A DNA stretch of 64,000 bases from contig NZ_CP159834.1 in assembly GCF_047730165.1 (NCBI RefSeq), positions 806,001 to 870,000 on the forward strand. Reading direction: 5' to 3'. A program made the position numbers and the translations under genes. The DNA is from Patiriisocius sp047730165 (GTDB lineage Bacteria; Bacteroidota; Bacteroidia; Flavobacteriales; Flavobacteriaceae). Numbering within the stretch: the stretch's first letter is position 1; each line of letters begins with the position of its first letter. This document shows, piece by piece, positions 1 to 8,811 of the stretch. Below the pieces are notes generated by a model. That model was given only the letters and a program-made list of their open reading frames with translations. It was not told where the DNA came from and ran no database searches.

Positions 1-79
1 GGCACGGCAGTGGGTCTCTGCTCAATCTAGTTTCTAGAGACAACTTCGGAAACATTAACATCCAAAATTCCTCCCTATT

Positions 80-427
80 TAAAAACTATTGTTTCACAAT
101 GACAAGAATACTTTGCAGGCACGAGAACCAAATTTGATGTAAAGCTTAGTCCTGATGGAAAGGCATTTCAGTAAAAAGTATGGGAGTAACTGCAGACCAT
201 CCCTTTTGGGAAAACAGCATCCTATCAAGAAATGGGAAATGATCTATGAGACCCAAAAGTAATTAGGGCGGTAGCATCTGCAAATGGAAAACCCAATTGC
301 CATTGTAATCCCTTGTCATCGCGTGATTGGAAGTGACAGAAAACTAACTAGTTATGCAGGTGGCTTACATCGTAAAAAATGGTTGGTGGAACATGAGAGT
401 CACGTGACACAGGGAAAATTATTCTAG
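80..427 (+). pseudogene. Decayed methylated-DNA--protein-cysteine methyltransferase (Ogt-type)
   Basis: The reading frame matches the C-terminal half of O6-alkylguanine-DNA alkyltransferases: YFAGTRTKFDVKLSPDGKAFQ, then KVWE, LQTIPFGKTASYQEMGN, RAVASANGK, and the active-site block IPCHRVIGS (Cys codon at 314-316). It is broken by in-frame stops at 100-102, 172-174, 187-189 and 247-249 and by a frameshift near 287-291. The frame closes at a normal-looking stop, 425-427. The N-terminal part before about position 80 is not recognisable. The intact enzyme would repair O6-methylguanine by suicidal methyl transfer; this copy cannot. Seen: motifs, stops and frameshift. Inferred: long-standing loss rather than sequencing error, because there are five independent lesions. 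Confidence 0.88.
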
Positions 428-470
428 TTTTCTTTTTTGTACATTTAGCAATAGTCCAATCATCTGCGCT

Positions 471-1184
471 ATGCTAAAAAAAATCAACCTAGAACACATC
501 TTATTTCTCGATATTGAGACGGTACCTCAACACGCCAATTACAACGACCTTGATAAAACGACCAAAGCGCTCTGGGAAGGAAAAACTAAATACCAACGCA
601 AAGAAGATTTTACACCCGAAGCGTTCTATGACCGAGCAGGTATCTGGGCAGAATTTGGGACCATTGTTTGTATTTCTGTCGGGTATTTTAAGACGCAGGG
701 AGATCTTCGGAAGTTTAGGGTCACTACTTTTCACGGCGCGGAAGATACGCTCTTAAAAGAGTTTAAAGCCCTATTACAAACACATTTTAATAAAACGCAA
801 CACGTGTTATGTGCTCATAATGGTAAAGAATTTGATTTTCCTTATATCGCACGACGTATGATTATTCACGGCATAGATTTACCTTTTAAACTTAATCTCT
901 TCGGAAAAAAACCTTGGGAAGTCCCTCATCTAGATACGCTAGAGTTGTGGAAATTTGGAGATTATAAAACCTTCACTTCGCTAAAGTTAATGGCGCACGT
1001 GTTAGGAATCCCTTCTCCTAAAGATGATATAGATGGTAGTGAAGTTCGCGATGTGTTTTATGAAGAAAATGACATTGGTAGAATCATTATCTATTGTGAA
1101 AAAGACACAGTGACAGTCGCACAGATTATTCTTAGGTTACGTAACGAGCCTCTTTTATCTGAAGACGAAATAGTCTCTGTTTAA
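471..1184 (+). CDS. 3'-5' exonuclease, PolB exonuclease-domain family (DEDDy)
   Basis: A 237-residue stand-alone DnaQ-fold exonuclease of the family related to the proofreading domain of B-family DNA polymerases. ExoI is DIE (D14, E16), ExoII has D122 in NGKEFDFPYIARRM, and ExoIII is YCEKD (Y208, D212), so it is of the DEDDy type. SLKLMAHVLGIPSPKDDIDG (about 170-189) is typical of this family. The ATG at 471 lies just before the first catalytic motif, so a later start is impossible. It probably trims DNA or RNA 3' ends with two metal ions; the physiological substrate is unknown. It stands alone between a dead ogt gene and a 409-base gap. Confidence 0.85.
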   Translation: MLKKINLEHILFLDIETVPQHANYNDLDKTTKALWEGKTKYQRKEDFTPEAFYDRAGIWAEFGTIVCISVGYFKTQGDLRKFRVTTFHGAEDTLLKEFKALLQTHFNKTQHVLCAHNGKEFDFPYIARRMIIHGIDLPFKLNLFGKKPWEVPHLDTLELWKFGDYKTFTSLKLMAHVLGIPSPKDDIDGSEVRDVFYEENDIGRIIIYCEKDTVTVAQIILRLRNEPLLSEDEIVSV

Positions 1185-1593
1185 AATTTCCGAAGAGAAA
1201 CATGGAATGAACAATATCAAAAGATATCGCTTATTTTTATTATGCCCTTTTAAGTGGGGAGTATACATCTTGTGCATTAAGTTTAATAGTCTTAGCAGGT
1301 GCTTTACGCCACTTTGTTCATTAATGACAATTTGCACATTTAGAACTACATATAGCAGCGTAACACCTTCGTTTTATAAAAACAAATAACCCAACGAAAT
1401 GTTAGATTTTCTCATATTATGCTAAATTAAATTGTATTTTTTTATAATACGATTACGAATTAATGAATAATTTATGGGTGTTAAAATTATAATAAGCAAC
1501 TACACCAAACTTTAAGAGTCTTGTTTTAATCGTGAGATTTTATTATAATTTTAAAGTAACTTCGTATATTTATTAACTAATCTAGTTCTATTT
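1185..1593. other. 409-base AT-rich intergenic stretch
   Basis: No convincing gene. A 16-base repeat element (reverse complement of TCTTCGGAAATTTTAA) begins directly after the exonuclease stop. A frame around 1225-1320 reads AYFYYALLSGEYTSCALSL and onward to a stop. It might be a scrap of an old gene, but there is no start and I recognise no family. A TATATTTA box at 1565-1572 sits 21 bases before the TTG start of the ABC ATPase and may be its -7 element; I see no matching -33 TTG. Confidence 0.5.
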
Positions 1594-3279
1594 TTGTCAC
1601 AATTACTCCTTTCCATTAATGCCCTTTCTATTTCCTTCGGAAATGCCAAAAACCCAATTGAAGTAGTCCACGACATTTCATTCTCGGTCAACGAAAATGA
1701 AATCGTAGGGATTGTCGGGGAATCTGGTTCTGGTAAATCAGTTACCTCTTTGGCGATTATGGGTTTGCTGCCTAAAAAAAACACCCATATTAAAGGAGCC
1801 GTCTTATTTAATGGTAGCGAACTAACAAGTCTTAAAAATTCCGAAGCTAGAAAAATACGTGGTAAAGAGATTGCCATGATTTTTCAAGAACCGATGAGCG
1901 CACTCAACCCATCTCTAAAATGTGGTTTGCAAGTTGCCGAAATGCTCCAGAATCACACGTCGCTTTCTAAACCTGCGATTAGGAAAGAAGTGCTCTCCCT
2001 TTTTGAAAAAGTAAAACTCCCTAATCCCATCGAACTTTACAATCGGTATCCGCATCAAATAAGTGGAGGCCAGATGCAAAGAGTGATGATCGCGATGGCG
2101 ATTGCCTGCAAACCAAAATTGCTTATCGCAGATGAACCAACCACTGCGCTTGACGTTACGGTGCAAAAAGAAATTATAGCCCTATTAAAGGAACTACAGG
2201 CCGAAACGAAAATGGGCTTATTATTTATCTCTCATGATTTGAGTCTCGTGAGCGAAATTGCAGACAGAGTCTTAGTAATGTATCAAGGAAAAATTGTAGA
2301 AAGCGGGACCGTACATCAGATTTTTAAAAAACCAAAAGACGATTATACAAAAGCACTATTAGCCTCTAGACCTGCCCTTGGAGAACGTTTAGAAAAACTA
2401 CCTACCATTGCCGCTATTGCAGCAGGTACTTTTAAACCTAAACTAGTGACGGCGCAACAACGCGGGGTACGACATAAAAAACTATACACTAGCGCTCCTA
2501 TTCTATCTGTGCTCAATGTGGAAAAAGAATACTATAGCAAGAGTGGAATCTTTGGTAAAAAAACCGCTTTCAAAGCCGTGAATGACGTAAGCTTTGAGGC
2601 ATATGAAGGAGAAACCGTAGGACTTGTAGGAGAGTCTGGCTGTGGAAAATCTACCTTAGGAAAGGTAATTCTGCAACTTGATAAAGCGACGGCAGGTACT
2701 GTTTTATATAGAGGCAACGACATCACAAAATTATCCAGTACTGAAACTAGAATGCTCCGTAAGGAGATTCAACTAATCTTTCAAGATCCTTTTTCTTCTT
2801 TAAATCCTAGACTCACCATAGGTGAAGCCATTACAGAACCAATGATTGTGCACGAAATAGGAAAAAATAAACGGGACAGGAAAAAACGCATAGAAGATTT
2901 ACTCACTCGTGTAGGGCTTGACGAGACCTATTTTAATCGCTATCCGCATCAATTATCGGGAGGTCAAAGACAACGTGTGGGCATCGCTAGAACCATTGCG
3001 ATGGAGCCCAAGCTTATTGTTTGTGACGAGTCTGTTTCGGCATTAGACATTTCTGTACAGGCGCAGGTGCTTAATTTATTGAATGAATTGAAGGATAATT
3101 TTGGCTTTACCTATATATTTATCTCACACGATCTCGCGGTTGTAAAATATATGGCAGACCAATTACTGGTAATGAATACAGGTCAATTTGAAGAAGTAGG
3201 TGATGCAGATGAGATTTATGCACAACCCCGCAAAGCATACACAAAACGATTGATTGACGCGATACCAAAGGGGATATAA
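1594..3279 (+). CDS. ABC transporter ATP-binding protein with two cassettes (dipeptide/oligopeptide type)
   Basis: A 561-residue fusion of two ATPase domains, like GsiA/YejF or a DppD-DppF fusion, that would energise a peptide (or similar) importer at the inner membrane. Cassette 1: Walker A GESGSGKS (42-49), Q-loop FQEP (Q98), signature ISGGQMQ (156-162), Walker B LLIADEP (176-182). Cassette 2: Walker A GESGCGKS (346-353), FQDP (about 396-399), signature LSGGQRQ (454-460), Walker B LIVCDES (474-480). The start is TTG at 1594; no internal ATG precedes the first beta strand. No permease or binding-protein gene lies beside it, so the partners must be elsewhere. A hairpin terminator follows. Confidence 0.9.
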   Translation: MSQLLLSINALSISFGNAKNPIEVVHDISFSVNENEIVGIVGESGSGKSVTSLAIMGLLPKKNTHIKGAVLFNGSELTSLKNSEARKIRGKEIAMIFQEPMSALNPSLKCGLQVAEMLQNHTSLSKPAIRKEVLSLFEKVKLPNPIELYNRYPHQISGGQMQRVMIAMAIACKPKLLIADEPTTALDVTVQKEIIALLKELQAETKMGLLFISHDLSLVSEIADRVLVMYQGKIVESGTVHQIFKKPKDDYTKALLASRPALGERLEKLPTIAAIAAGTFKPKLVTAQQRGVRHKKLYTSAPILSVLNVEKEYYSKSGIFGKKTAFKAVNDVSFEAYEGETVGLVGESGCGKSTLGKVILQLDKATAGTVLYRGNDITKLSSTETRMLRKEIQLIFQDPFSSLNPRLTIGEAITEPMIVHEIGKNKRDRKKRIEDLLTRVGLDETYFNRYPHQLSGGQRQRVGIARTIAMEPKLIVCDESVSALDISVQAQVLNLLNELKDNFGFTYIFISHDLAVVKYMADQLLVMNTGQFEEVGDADEIYAQPRKAYTKRLIDAIPKGI

Positions 3280-3300
3280 AAATTAAAAAAAGCATAAAAA

Positions 3301-3333
3301 AGCCCGTTCTAACCTCACAAAGAACGGGCTAAC
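3301..3333. terminator. Bidirectional rho-independent terminator
   Basis: A perfect 10-base stem, AGCCCGTTCT (3301-3310) with AGAACGGGCT (3321-3330), and a 10-base loop. On the minus strand the stem is followed by a T-rich run (complement of the A tract at about 3281-3300); on the plus strand a weaker T run follows. It separates the convergent ABC ATPase gene and the small minus-strand gene. Confidence 0.85.
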
Positions 3334-3379
3334 CTTTTATCTGATATCGTAGCAGATTCTGGGTAATTAATAATGAAAA

Positions 3380-3592
3380 TTAAACGACTGAAAAACGATT
3401 GTTTTTTCTTGTGTTCTCGTTCTTAAAATAAATTTTTCCTCCATCACCGTAGTGATGTATATCATAGGATATTTTCTCTGAGTTCTGATTGTTGAATTGA
3501 AATGTTTTACCTTCTGCATCAATGACAAAATCATTGTCCATAAAAGGGTTCTCAGATAACTTTTGTTCGGCGTACTTTAAATTTTGGGACAT
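3380..3592 (-). CDS. Small hypothetical protein (70 aa)
   Basis: I do not recognise this gene. From the ATG at 3592 it encodes a 70-residue hydrophilic protein beginning MSQNLKYAEQKLSENPFMDN, with no signal peptide or membrane segment, and containing DFVIDAEGKTFQFNNQ and HHYGDGGKIYF. An upstream TTG (3598) would add two residues; the ATG is preferred. Support for a real gene: a minus-strand TAAATTTG box (3615-3622) 22 bases upstream of the start and a good terminator downstream. It could be a conserved small cytosolic protein or a chance frame. Confidence 0.55.
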   Translation of the reverse strand: MSQNLKYAEQKLSENPFMDNDFVIDAEGKTFQFNNQNSEKISYDIHHYGDGGKIYFKNENTRKNNRFSVV

Positions 3593-3614
3593 AATCAAAT
3601 TTTTAATTATTAGA

Positions 3615-3622
3615 CAAATTTA
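3615..3622 (-). promoter_or_regulatory. Putative -7 box for the small gene
   Basis: TAAATTTG on the minus strand matches the Bacteroidota -7 consensus TAnnTTTG and lies 22 bases from the ATG. No TTG lies at the ideal 19-21 base spacing, so the -33 element is weak or absent. Confidence 0.4.
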
Positions 3623-4055
3623 GGCGCATTCAATTCCAAGTCTAAGTCAACAACAAAACTTTCATAGCCACATACGTTACGTTTTTCACAAGACGCGTTG
3701 TATTTTTAAGTGACTTAATTAAATTTTTCATCAGTAGGTTGTTCTTTAATCCAGGATTGTAAATATGCAATATACTTTTTAATAAAAAAGCTAAAACACG
3801 GATATTATCGATGAAATACATCAAATTTTAACATTTAAGGTGTATTTCAAAGGATAAAAGAGTTGTTTAGCGGAAAAACGAAAGGGTTTTACCTATTTAT
3901 TTTCCTTGTAGATCGGTTTTTTTATACAGCACGCTAGTTGTGACAGGAGATAGAGCGTTTTTCATCGCCTAATGTATCTCTCGCTTCATTATATAGGCGC
4001 TTAACACATAAAAAGAATCGTTTGTAAGAAGTAATATAGTGATGATACTTTTATT
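3623..4055. other. Intergenic stretch of about 430 bases
   Basis: No supported gene on either strand. A 60-codon open frame at 3642-3824 (minus) has no ribosome-binding context or recognisable family and looks like chance in AT-rich DNA. The stretch separates the small gene from the 3' end of scoB, both on the minus strand. Confidence 0.5.
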
Positions 4056-4712
4056 TTAAAAGGTCATTTCTGGAATATTTCCTTCAATGATCAAGTCACC
4101 TTCTGTAGCGCTTTGTATTTCTGAAACACTAACACCTGGAGCCCGTTCTAATAGTTTAAACTTCCCATCCACAACTACTAGGACCGCTAGGTTTGTAACT
4201 ATTTTTTTTACACAGTTAACGCCAGTTAATGGCAGCGAGCATTTTTTTAGCATTTTAGATTCGCCAGCACGGTTCGTGTGCATCATGGCTACGATAATGT
4301 TTTCTGCAGACGCAACTAAGTCCATAGCGCCGCCCATTCCTTTTACCATCTTACCTGGAATCTTCCAATTTGCGATGTCCCCATTTTGGGCTACTTCCAT
4401 AGCGCCTAGGATAGTTAGGTCCACGTGTTGTCCTCTTATCATTGCAAAGCTCGTAGCGCTATCAAAAAACGAAGCGCCAGCCATTGCAGTAATTGTTTGT
4501 TTCCCGGCGTTTATCAAGTCTGGATCTTCTTCTCCCTCTAAAGGAAAAGGCCCCATGCCAAGAATCCCGTTTTCGCTCTGAAACTCTACCTCTATATCTT
4601 CTCGCACGAAGTTTGCGACCAGTGTTGGAATTCCGATACCGAGATTTACATAATATCCAGCCTTTACTTCTTGAGCGATACGTTGTGCTATTTGTTCTTT
4701 AGATAATGCCAT
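4056..4712 (-). CDS. scoB: 3-oxoacid CoA-transferase subunit B
   Basis: The beta subunit (218 aa) of a class I CoA-transferase, which moves CoA between succinyl-CoA and acetoacetate or other 3-oxoacids in ketone-body or short-chain fatty-acid metabolism. GIGIPTLVANFV (25-36) and SENGILGMGPFP (46-57) are diagnostic; E47 of the SENG motif is the expected catalytic glutamate that forms the glutamyl-CoA thioester. Length is normal for the family. It lies downstream of scoA on the same strand, but the two subunits are separated by a small unrelated gene, which is unusual. Expected to act as an A2B2 or (AB)2 complex with the product of 5056-5754. Confidence 0.93.
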   Translation of the reverse strand: MALSKEQIAQRIAQEVKAGYYVNLGIGIPTLVANFVREDIEVEFQSENGILGMGPFPLEGEEDPDLINAGKQTITAMAGASFFDSATSFAMIRGQHVDLTILGAMEVAQNGDIANWKIPGKMVKGMGGAMDLVASAENIIVAMMHTNRAGESKMLKKCSLPLTGVNCVKKIVTNLAVLVVVDGKFKLLERAPGVSVSEIQSATEGDLIIEGNIPEMTF

Positions 4713-4724
4713 ATTATTTTCTCC

Positions 4725-5054
4725 TTATTTTATATCTATTAAAGTTATTTGCCTCCTTGTTTTCATAAGCCCAAGCGGTAAAACTGACAGAAACAGGATT
4801 AAACTTGCAGCAAATCCTATATAAAACCAAGTTAATACATCGACTACAACTGCTAAAACCGCGACTAGTATTAGAATGGAGCTGTCTTCTTTTGCGGTTA
4901 GTTTATTAATGTGTTTATTTTCTAATTTTCCACATATAGTGCAGTTAACCTTTACCTCATCTCCTAGCTTTTCCTGTAACAAACCACGATCAGAAAATTT
5001 AGGTTTAAACGTGCTTTCTGCATTGCAACTGTTACATATGCAGGTTAGTTTCAT
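4725..5054 (-). CDS. Small zinc-ribbon membrane protein between scoA and scoB
   Basis: A 109-residue protein not recognised as a named family. The N-terminal half carries two Cys pairs (CNSC at 8-11 and CTIC about 38-41), a likely zinc ribbon. The C-terminal half has two adjacent hydrophobic segments (about 59-77 and 80-96) and a short basic tail (KTRRQ). Topology would put the zinc ribbon in the cytosol. Spacing to its neighbours is tight (12 bases to scoB; 1 base from the scoA stop), so it is co-transcribed and probably translationally coupled with the CoA-transferase genes. There is no evidence that it has a role in that enzyme. Confidence 0.75.
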   Translation of the reverse strand: MKLTCICNSCNAESTFKPKFSDRGLLQEKLGDEVKVNCTICGKLENKHINKLTAKEDSSILILVAVLAVVVDVLTWFYIGFAASLILFLSVLPLGLMKTRRQITLIDIK

Positions 5055-5055
5055 T

Positions 5056-5754
5056 CTATCTTTTTCTTACCGTTAATTGCTCAATTCGCTTTTCATACTT
5101 CTCCCCTTGAAAAATGCGTTGAACAAAAATACCCGGCACATGAATATGGTTTGGATCGAGTTCGCCAGCTGGAACAAGCTCTTCAACTTCGGCAACCGTT
5201 ATTTTTGCAGCGCCGGCCATATTTGGATTGAAGTTTCTGGCTGTACCCTTAAAGACAAGGTTTCCTGCGGTATCTCCTTTCCACGCTTTTACAAAAGCAA
5301 AGTCTGCCTTAAAAGCGTACTCTAGCAAATGCATCTTACCATTAAATTCTTTAGATTCTTTTCCGTCACCTACTTCGGTGCCGTAGCCGGCTGGCGTGTA
5401 GAATGCTGGAATACCACTTTTTGCAGCCTGGCATCTTTGAGCCAAGGTTCCTTGAGGAATAAGATCCACTTCAAGTTCGCCGCTTAGCATTTGCCGTTCA
5501 AACTCAGCGTTTTCTCCAACATAGCTGGAGATCATTTTTTTAATCTGATGTTTTTGTAATAGTTGCCCAAGTCCAAAGTTGTCAATCCCCGCATTGTTAG
5601 AAATACAGGTTACCCCAGTTACATTCAGTTCAACGAGTTTCGCAATGGCGTTTTCTGGGATTCCGCTAAGGCCAAATCCTCCTAGCATAAAGGTCATATT
5701 ATCAGAAACTCCTTGGCAAGCTTCAGAAACATTTGCTACTGTTTTGTTTATCAT
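5056..5754 (-). CDS. scoA: 3-oxoacid CoA-transferase subunit A
   Basis: The alpha subunit (232 aa) of the same CoA-transferase. GGFGLSGIPEN (25-35) is the subunit A glycine-rich CoA-binding signature. ISNNAGIDNFGLGQLL and the AYVKAWKGDTAGNLVF-like block (here FAFVKAWKGDTAGNLVFKG) are also typical. It is the first gene of a three-gene minus-strand operon with the zinc-ribbon gene and scoB; a 119-base gap separates it from the penicillin-binding protein gene upstream. Together the subunits would interconvert acetoacetate and acetoacetyl-CoA using succinyl-CoA. Confidence 0.93.
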   Translation of the reverse strand: MINKTVANVSEACQGVSDNMTFMLGGFGLSGIPENAIAKLVELNVTGVTCISNNAGIDNFGLGQLLQKHQIKKMISSYVGENAEFERQMLSGELEVDLIPQGTLAQRCQAAKSGIPAFYTPAGYGTEVGDGKESKEFNGKMHLLEYAFKADFAFVKAWKGDTAGNLVFKGTARNFNPNMAGAAKITVAEVEELVPAGELDPNHIHVPGIFVQRIFQGEKYEKRIEQLTVRKR

Positions 5755-5873
5755 ATAATGTATTCATTAAGCCGAAATATCCAGCCATTACTATTTTGCG
5801 TGCGCTTAAAAAAGAATTCTACTCGGGTTAATGATGTTAAAAATACGATTAATGTTTCATTAAAAAGCCGTCC

Positions 5874-8189
5874 CTAAAAATCAAACTCATCTGGAATCTC
5901 CTCGATGTTCTCACCGCTGTTTTGCTTGTAATCATCGCAATCTGTGACAATCGACATGTTGCTTGGCTTAGCAAACTCTTGATCAGAGATACCCAATTTT
6001 TCGTCTGCGTAGCATTGCTGCATATAGAGTGCCCAGATAGGTAATGCCATCGTAGCTCCTTGACCATATGCGGTTCTGTTAAAATGGACAGAACGATCTT
6101 CGCCTCCTACCCAAACTCCGGTCACTAGATTAGGCACCATGCCCATAAACCAACCATCACTATTATTCTGAGTCGTTCCAGTTTTTCCCGCAATTGGGTT
6201 TTTAAACTCATAGGGATATCCCGTTACCGATGATTTGTAAACAGGATTCGTCACACGCCATTTGCTTCTTAATCTATTTCCAGAACCTGTTTTAGTAACC
6301 CCTTCCATTAAGCTTACAGTTACATATGCTGTCTCGCTACTTATCACATCTTTTACTTGTGGAATATTCTGATAAAGAACGGTTCCGTTTTTGTCTTCTA
6401 TACGAGTGATCACTGCAGGTTTTATATAGACCCCTTCGTTTGCAAAAGTGCTATAAGCGCCTACCATTTCATATAAGGAAAGGTCTGCTGTACCTAAGGC
6501 TAAAGAAGGTACTTCTACTATGTTTTTTGTATCCACACCCATTTTCCGAATTAATTCTATCACTGGTTTCGGTCCAACTCTATACATTAATTTTGCACTA
6601 ATCGTGTTGATAGATTTGGCGAGCGCCTCTCTAAGTGTTAGCATATCTCCATAATCATCACTAGCGTTTTTAGGGCACCAGTCTTTTGTATTTCCTTGTG
6701 CTCCGGCTGGAATACAGAAAGGCACGTTTGCTACGGTATCACAGGGCGACATATGCATCTGGTCTATGGCTGTAGCGTATAAAAAAGGTTTAAAGGTAGA
6801 ACCAACTTGGCGCTTACCCGTTTTAACCATATCATACTTAAAGTGCTTATAATCGATCCCACCTACCCAAGCTTTAATCTCACCTGTCTGAGGTGTCATA
6901 GACATCATCGATGCCTGTAAGAATGATTTGTAATATCTAATAGAATCTCTAGGAGTCATCGTTGTGTCTATGTCACCTCCCCAAGAAAAGATCTTCATCT
7001 TCGCTTTTTTATCAAAACTCGCAATGATTTCTTTGTCGTTTTTTCCTTGTTTTTTGAGTTCTCTCCAACGATCGCTTCTGCGCATAGAGTTATCAAATAT
7101 TCTGTCTACTTCTTCTTCAGTGACATCTCTAAAAGGAGCTGTTTTGTTTTTTTTATTTTGAGCATCAAATTCTAATTGTAGTTTTGACATATGCTGGTCC
7201 ATAGCGTTTTCTGCATATTGCTGCATTTTAGAATCAATAGTCGTATACACTTTTAAGCCATCACTATATATACTATACTTACTTCCATCGCTTTTAAGAT
7301 TGTCTTTAATCCAATCTTGCATAAAAGCGCGTGCGTACTCTCTAAAATACGTTGCAATACCTTCATCGTGTCCTTGTGGTGTATAGTCAAACTCTAGCGG
7401 TGTTGCTTGTAAAGAGTCTTTTACTTGTTCACTTATATAATCATACTTGTACATCTGTTTAAGCACCACATTACGTCTATTGTAGACTCCTTCAGGATTT
7501 CGAAGTGGATTATATAAAGAAGAGTTTTTAAACATCCCGACGAGCATAGCAGATTCTAACGTGTTTAAATCACGAGGTGGTTTATCAAAATAAATATTGG
7601 AGGCAGACTCGATCCCAATGGCTTGATTTAAGAAGTCATAAGTATTAAAATACATCGTAATGATTTCTTCTTTCGTATAGCGACGTTCTAGACGCGTTGC
7701 GATAATCATCTCTTTTATTTTCTGCATCGCTCTTTCTAGCTTGTTCTGTGAAGCTCCGCCATCTGTAAATAACTGCTTTGCCAATTGCTGAGATACTGTA
7801 CTCGCCCCACCGTTAGTCCCTAAAAAGGCCATCGCACGCGCTAGTCCTTTTGCATCAATACCCGAGTGGTCGTAAAAACGAATATCTTCTGTAGCTAATA
7901 ATGCATTGACTAAGTGGTCTGGCAACTCTTCAAAGTCTACAGGAGTTCTGTTTTCTTTGTAAAACTTACCGAGCACGACACCATCAGAACCTACAATCTC
8001 TGTCGCTAGGTTTTTTTCTGGGTTCTCGAGGCTTGTCTCATCTGGAAGTGCACCAAATGCACCCCAAGAGGCCAATAAAAATACGAGAAATACAACGCCG
8101 ATACCAGTAGTAAAAAGCATCCAGAAAGTACGAATGTGTTTGCCTACGCCGGTTGTTTTTGATTTTTTCTTTGCTGATTTAGTTGCCAT
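5874..8189 (-). CDS. Penicillin-binding protein 1A, bifunctional transglycosylase/transpeptidase
   Basis: A class A PBP (771 aa) that polymerises glycan strands and cross-links peptidoglycan in the periplasm. A basic cytosolic N-terminus and one membrane anchor (about 22-44) precede the GT51 domain, with catalytic E101 in ATEDIRFYDHSGID and the GGASTVSQQLAKQLF block. The transpeptidase domain has S464-x-x-K467 (GSTFK), S526-I-N528 and K669-T-G-T (AGKTGTTQNNSDGW). It follows gldH and the PSP1-domain gene on the same strand, an order I know from other Flavobacteriaceae. It ends in an acidic tail (GENIEEIPDEFDF). Confidence 0.95.
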   Translation of the reverse strand: MATKSAKKKSKTTGVGKHIRTFWMLFTTGIGVVFLVFLLASWGAFGALPDETSLENPEKNLATEIVGSDGVVLGKFYKENRTPVDFEELPDHLVNALLATEDIRFYDHSGIDAKGLARAMAFLGTNGGASTVSQQLAKQLFTDGGASQNKLERAMQKIKEMIIATRLERRYTKEEIITMYFNTYDFLNQAIGIESASNIYFDKPPRDLNTLESAMLVGMFKNSSLYNPLRNPEGVYNRRNVVLKQMYKYDYISEQVKDSLQATPLEFDYTPQGHDEGIATYFREYARAFMQDWIKDNLKSDGSKYSIYSDGLKVYTTIDSKMQQYAENAMDQHMSKLQLEFDAQNKKNKTAPFRDVTEEEVDRIFDNSMRRSDRWRELKKQGKNDKEIIASFDKKAKMKIFSWGGDIDTTMTPRDSIRYYKSFLQASMMSMTPQTGEIKAWVGGIDYKHFKYDMVKTGKRQVGSTFKPFLYATAIDQMHMSPCDTVANVPFCIPAGAQGNTKDWCPKNASDDYGDMLTLREALAKSINTISAKLMYRVGPKPVIELIRKMGVDTKNIVEVPSLALGTADLSLYEMVGAYSTFANEGVYIKPAVITRIEDKNGTVLYQNIPQVKDVISSETAYVTVSLMEGVTKTGSGNRLRSKWRVTNPVYKSSVTGYPYEFKNPIAGKTGTTQNNSDGWFMGMVPNLVTGVWVGGEDRSVHFNRTAYGQGATMALPIWALYMQQCYADEKLGISDQEFAKPSNMSIVTDCDDYKQNSGENIEEIPDEFDF

Positions 8190-8328
8190 GAGAGATATAA
8201 TTAGAACAAAAGTATTTTATTTAACGGTACGAAGATGCTATTTATTTCCTAAAATAATCATCACAAACTAGTATATGTAATCCCCTATTGAGAATGCGTG
8301 GCACATTTTCGCCGAAAGTCAAAAAAAT

Positions 8329-8811
8329 CTAGTTCACTGCTTTCTCAATCGTGTAGCCCACATCTGTAATGCCTAACAATCGCATTACACCATCTACCTC
8401 GTTGTTGTTACGCAGTGCTTGGCCTATCTCTAGATGGTACTCGCCCTCTTCATTAAACTGTATTTTTTCTTTTAATACGAGTTTGCTCTGTTTGAGGCTG
8501 CCTATGCCTTCTCCCAGCCACGTACCGTCTGGACGAGCCATCCGGTACTCGAGCGTGTCTATGGCAGTCTTGCCATTAGGATATCGCAAGGTTGTAATCA
8601 GAAAAATATTGCTGTATGGATATTCGTTTGTATTGCGCAATTGCAAATAAACATTGTAATCCTGTTCTTTTTCTAGCTCCGGAAATGTAAAATCTACCGT
8701 TAACTGGCTATCCCAAAAACTAGGTAGCGTCTGTGAATCACCCGCGACAGCATCCCCCAGACAAGACGTCAACAGCATCCCAACACAAAACAAAGCAATC
8801 AATTTACGCAT
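8329..8811 (-). CDS. gldH: Gliding motility lipoprotein GldH
   Basis: A 160-residue lipoprotein needed for flavobacterial gliding. The start is the ATG at 8811 (MRKLIALFC): it gives a clean lipoprotein signal peptide with lipobox LLTSC (C17). The much longer frame running upstream is merely the overlap with the preceding gene. The mature part is a beta-rich domain with VDFTFPELEKEQDYNVYLQLRNT-type sequence, as in GldH. The start overlaps the stop of the PSP1-domain gene by 8 bases, implying translational coupling. Confidence 0.9.
   Translation of the reverse strand: MRKLIALFCVGMLLTSCLGDAVAGDSQTLPSFWDSQLTVDFTFPELEKEQDYNVYLQLRNTNEYPYSNIFLITTLRYPNGKTAIDTLEYRMARPDGTWLGEGIGSLKQSKLVLKEKIQFNEEGEYHLEIGQALRNNNEVDGVMRLLGITDVGYTIEKAVN

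Noticed and set aside
1207..1389. 60-codon frame after the exonuclease gene
   Set aside because: No start context or family; overlaps another short frame on the opposite strand. Treated as non-coding.
3642..3824. 60-codon minus-strand frame
   Set aside because: AT-rich, no recognisable domain, no promoter or terminator of its own.
4087..4581. 164-codon open frame antisense to scoB
   Set aside because: Lies wholly inside a well-identified gene on the other strand; composition mirrors scoB codons and no family is recognisable.
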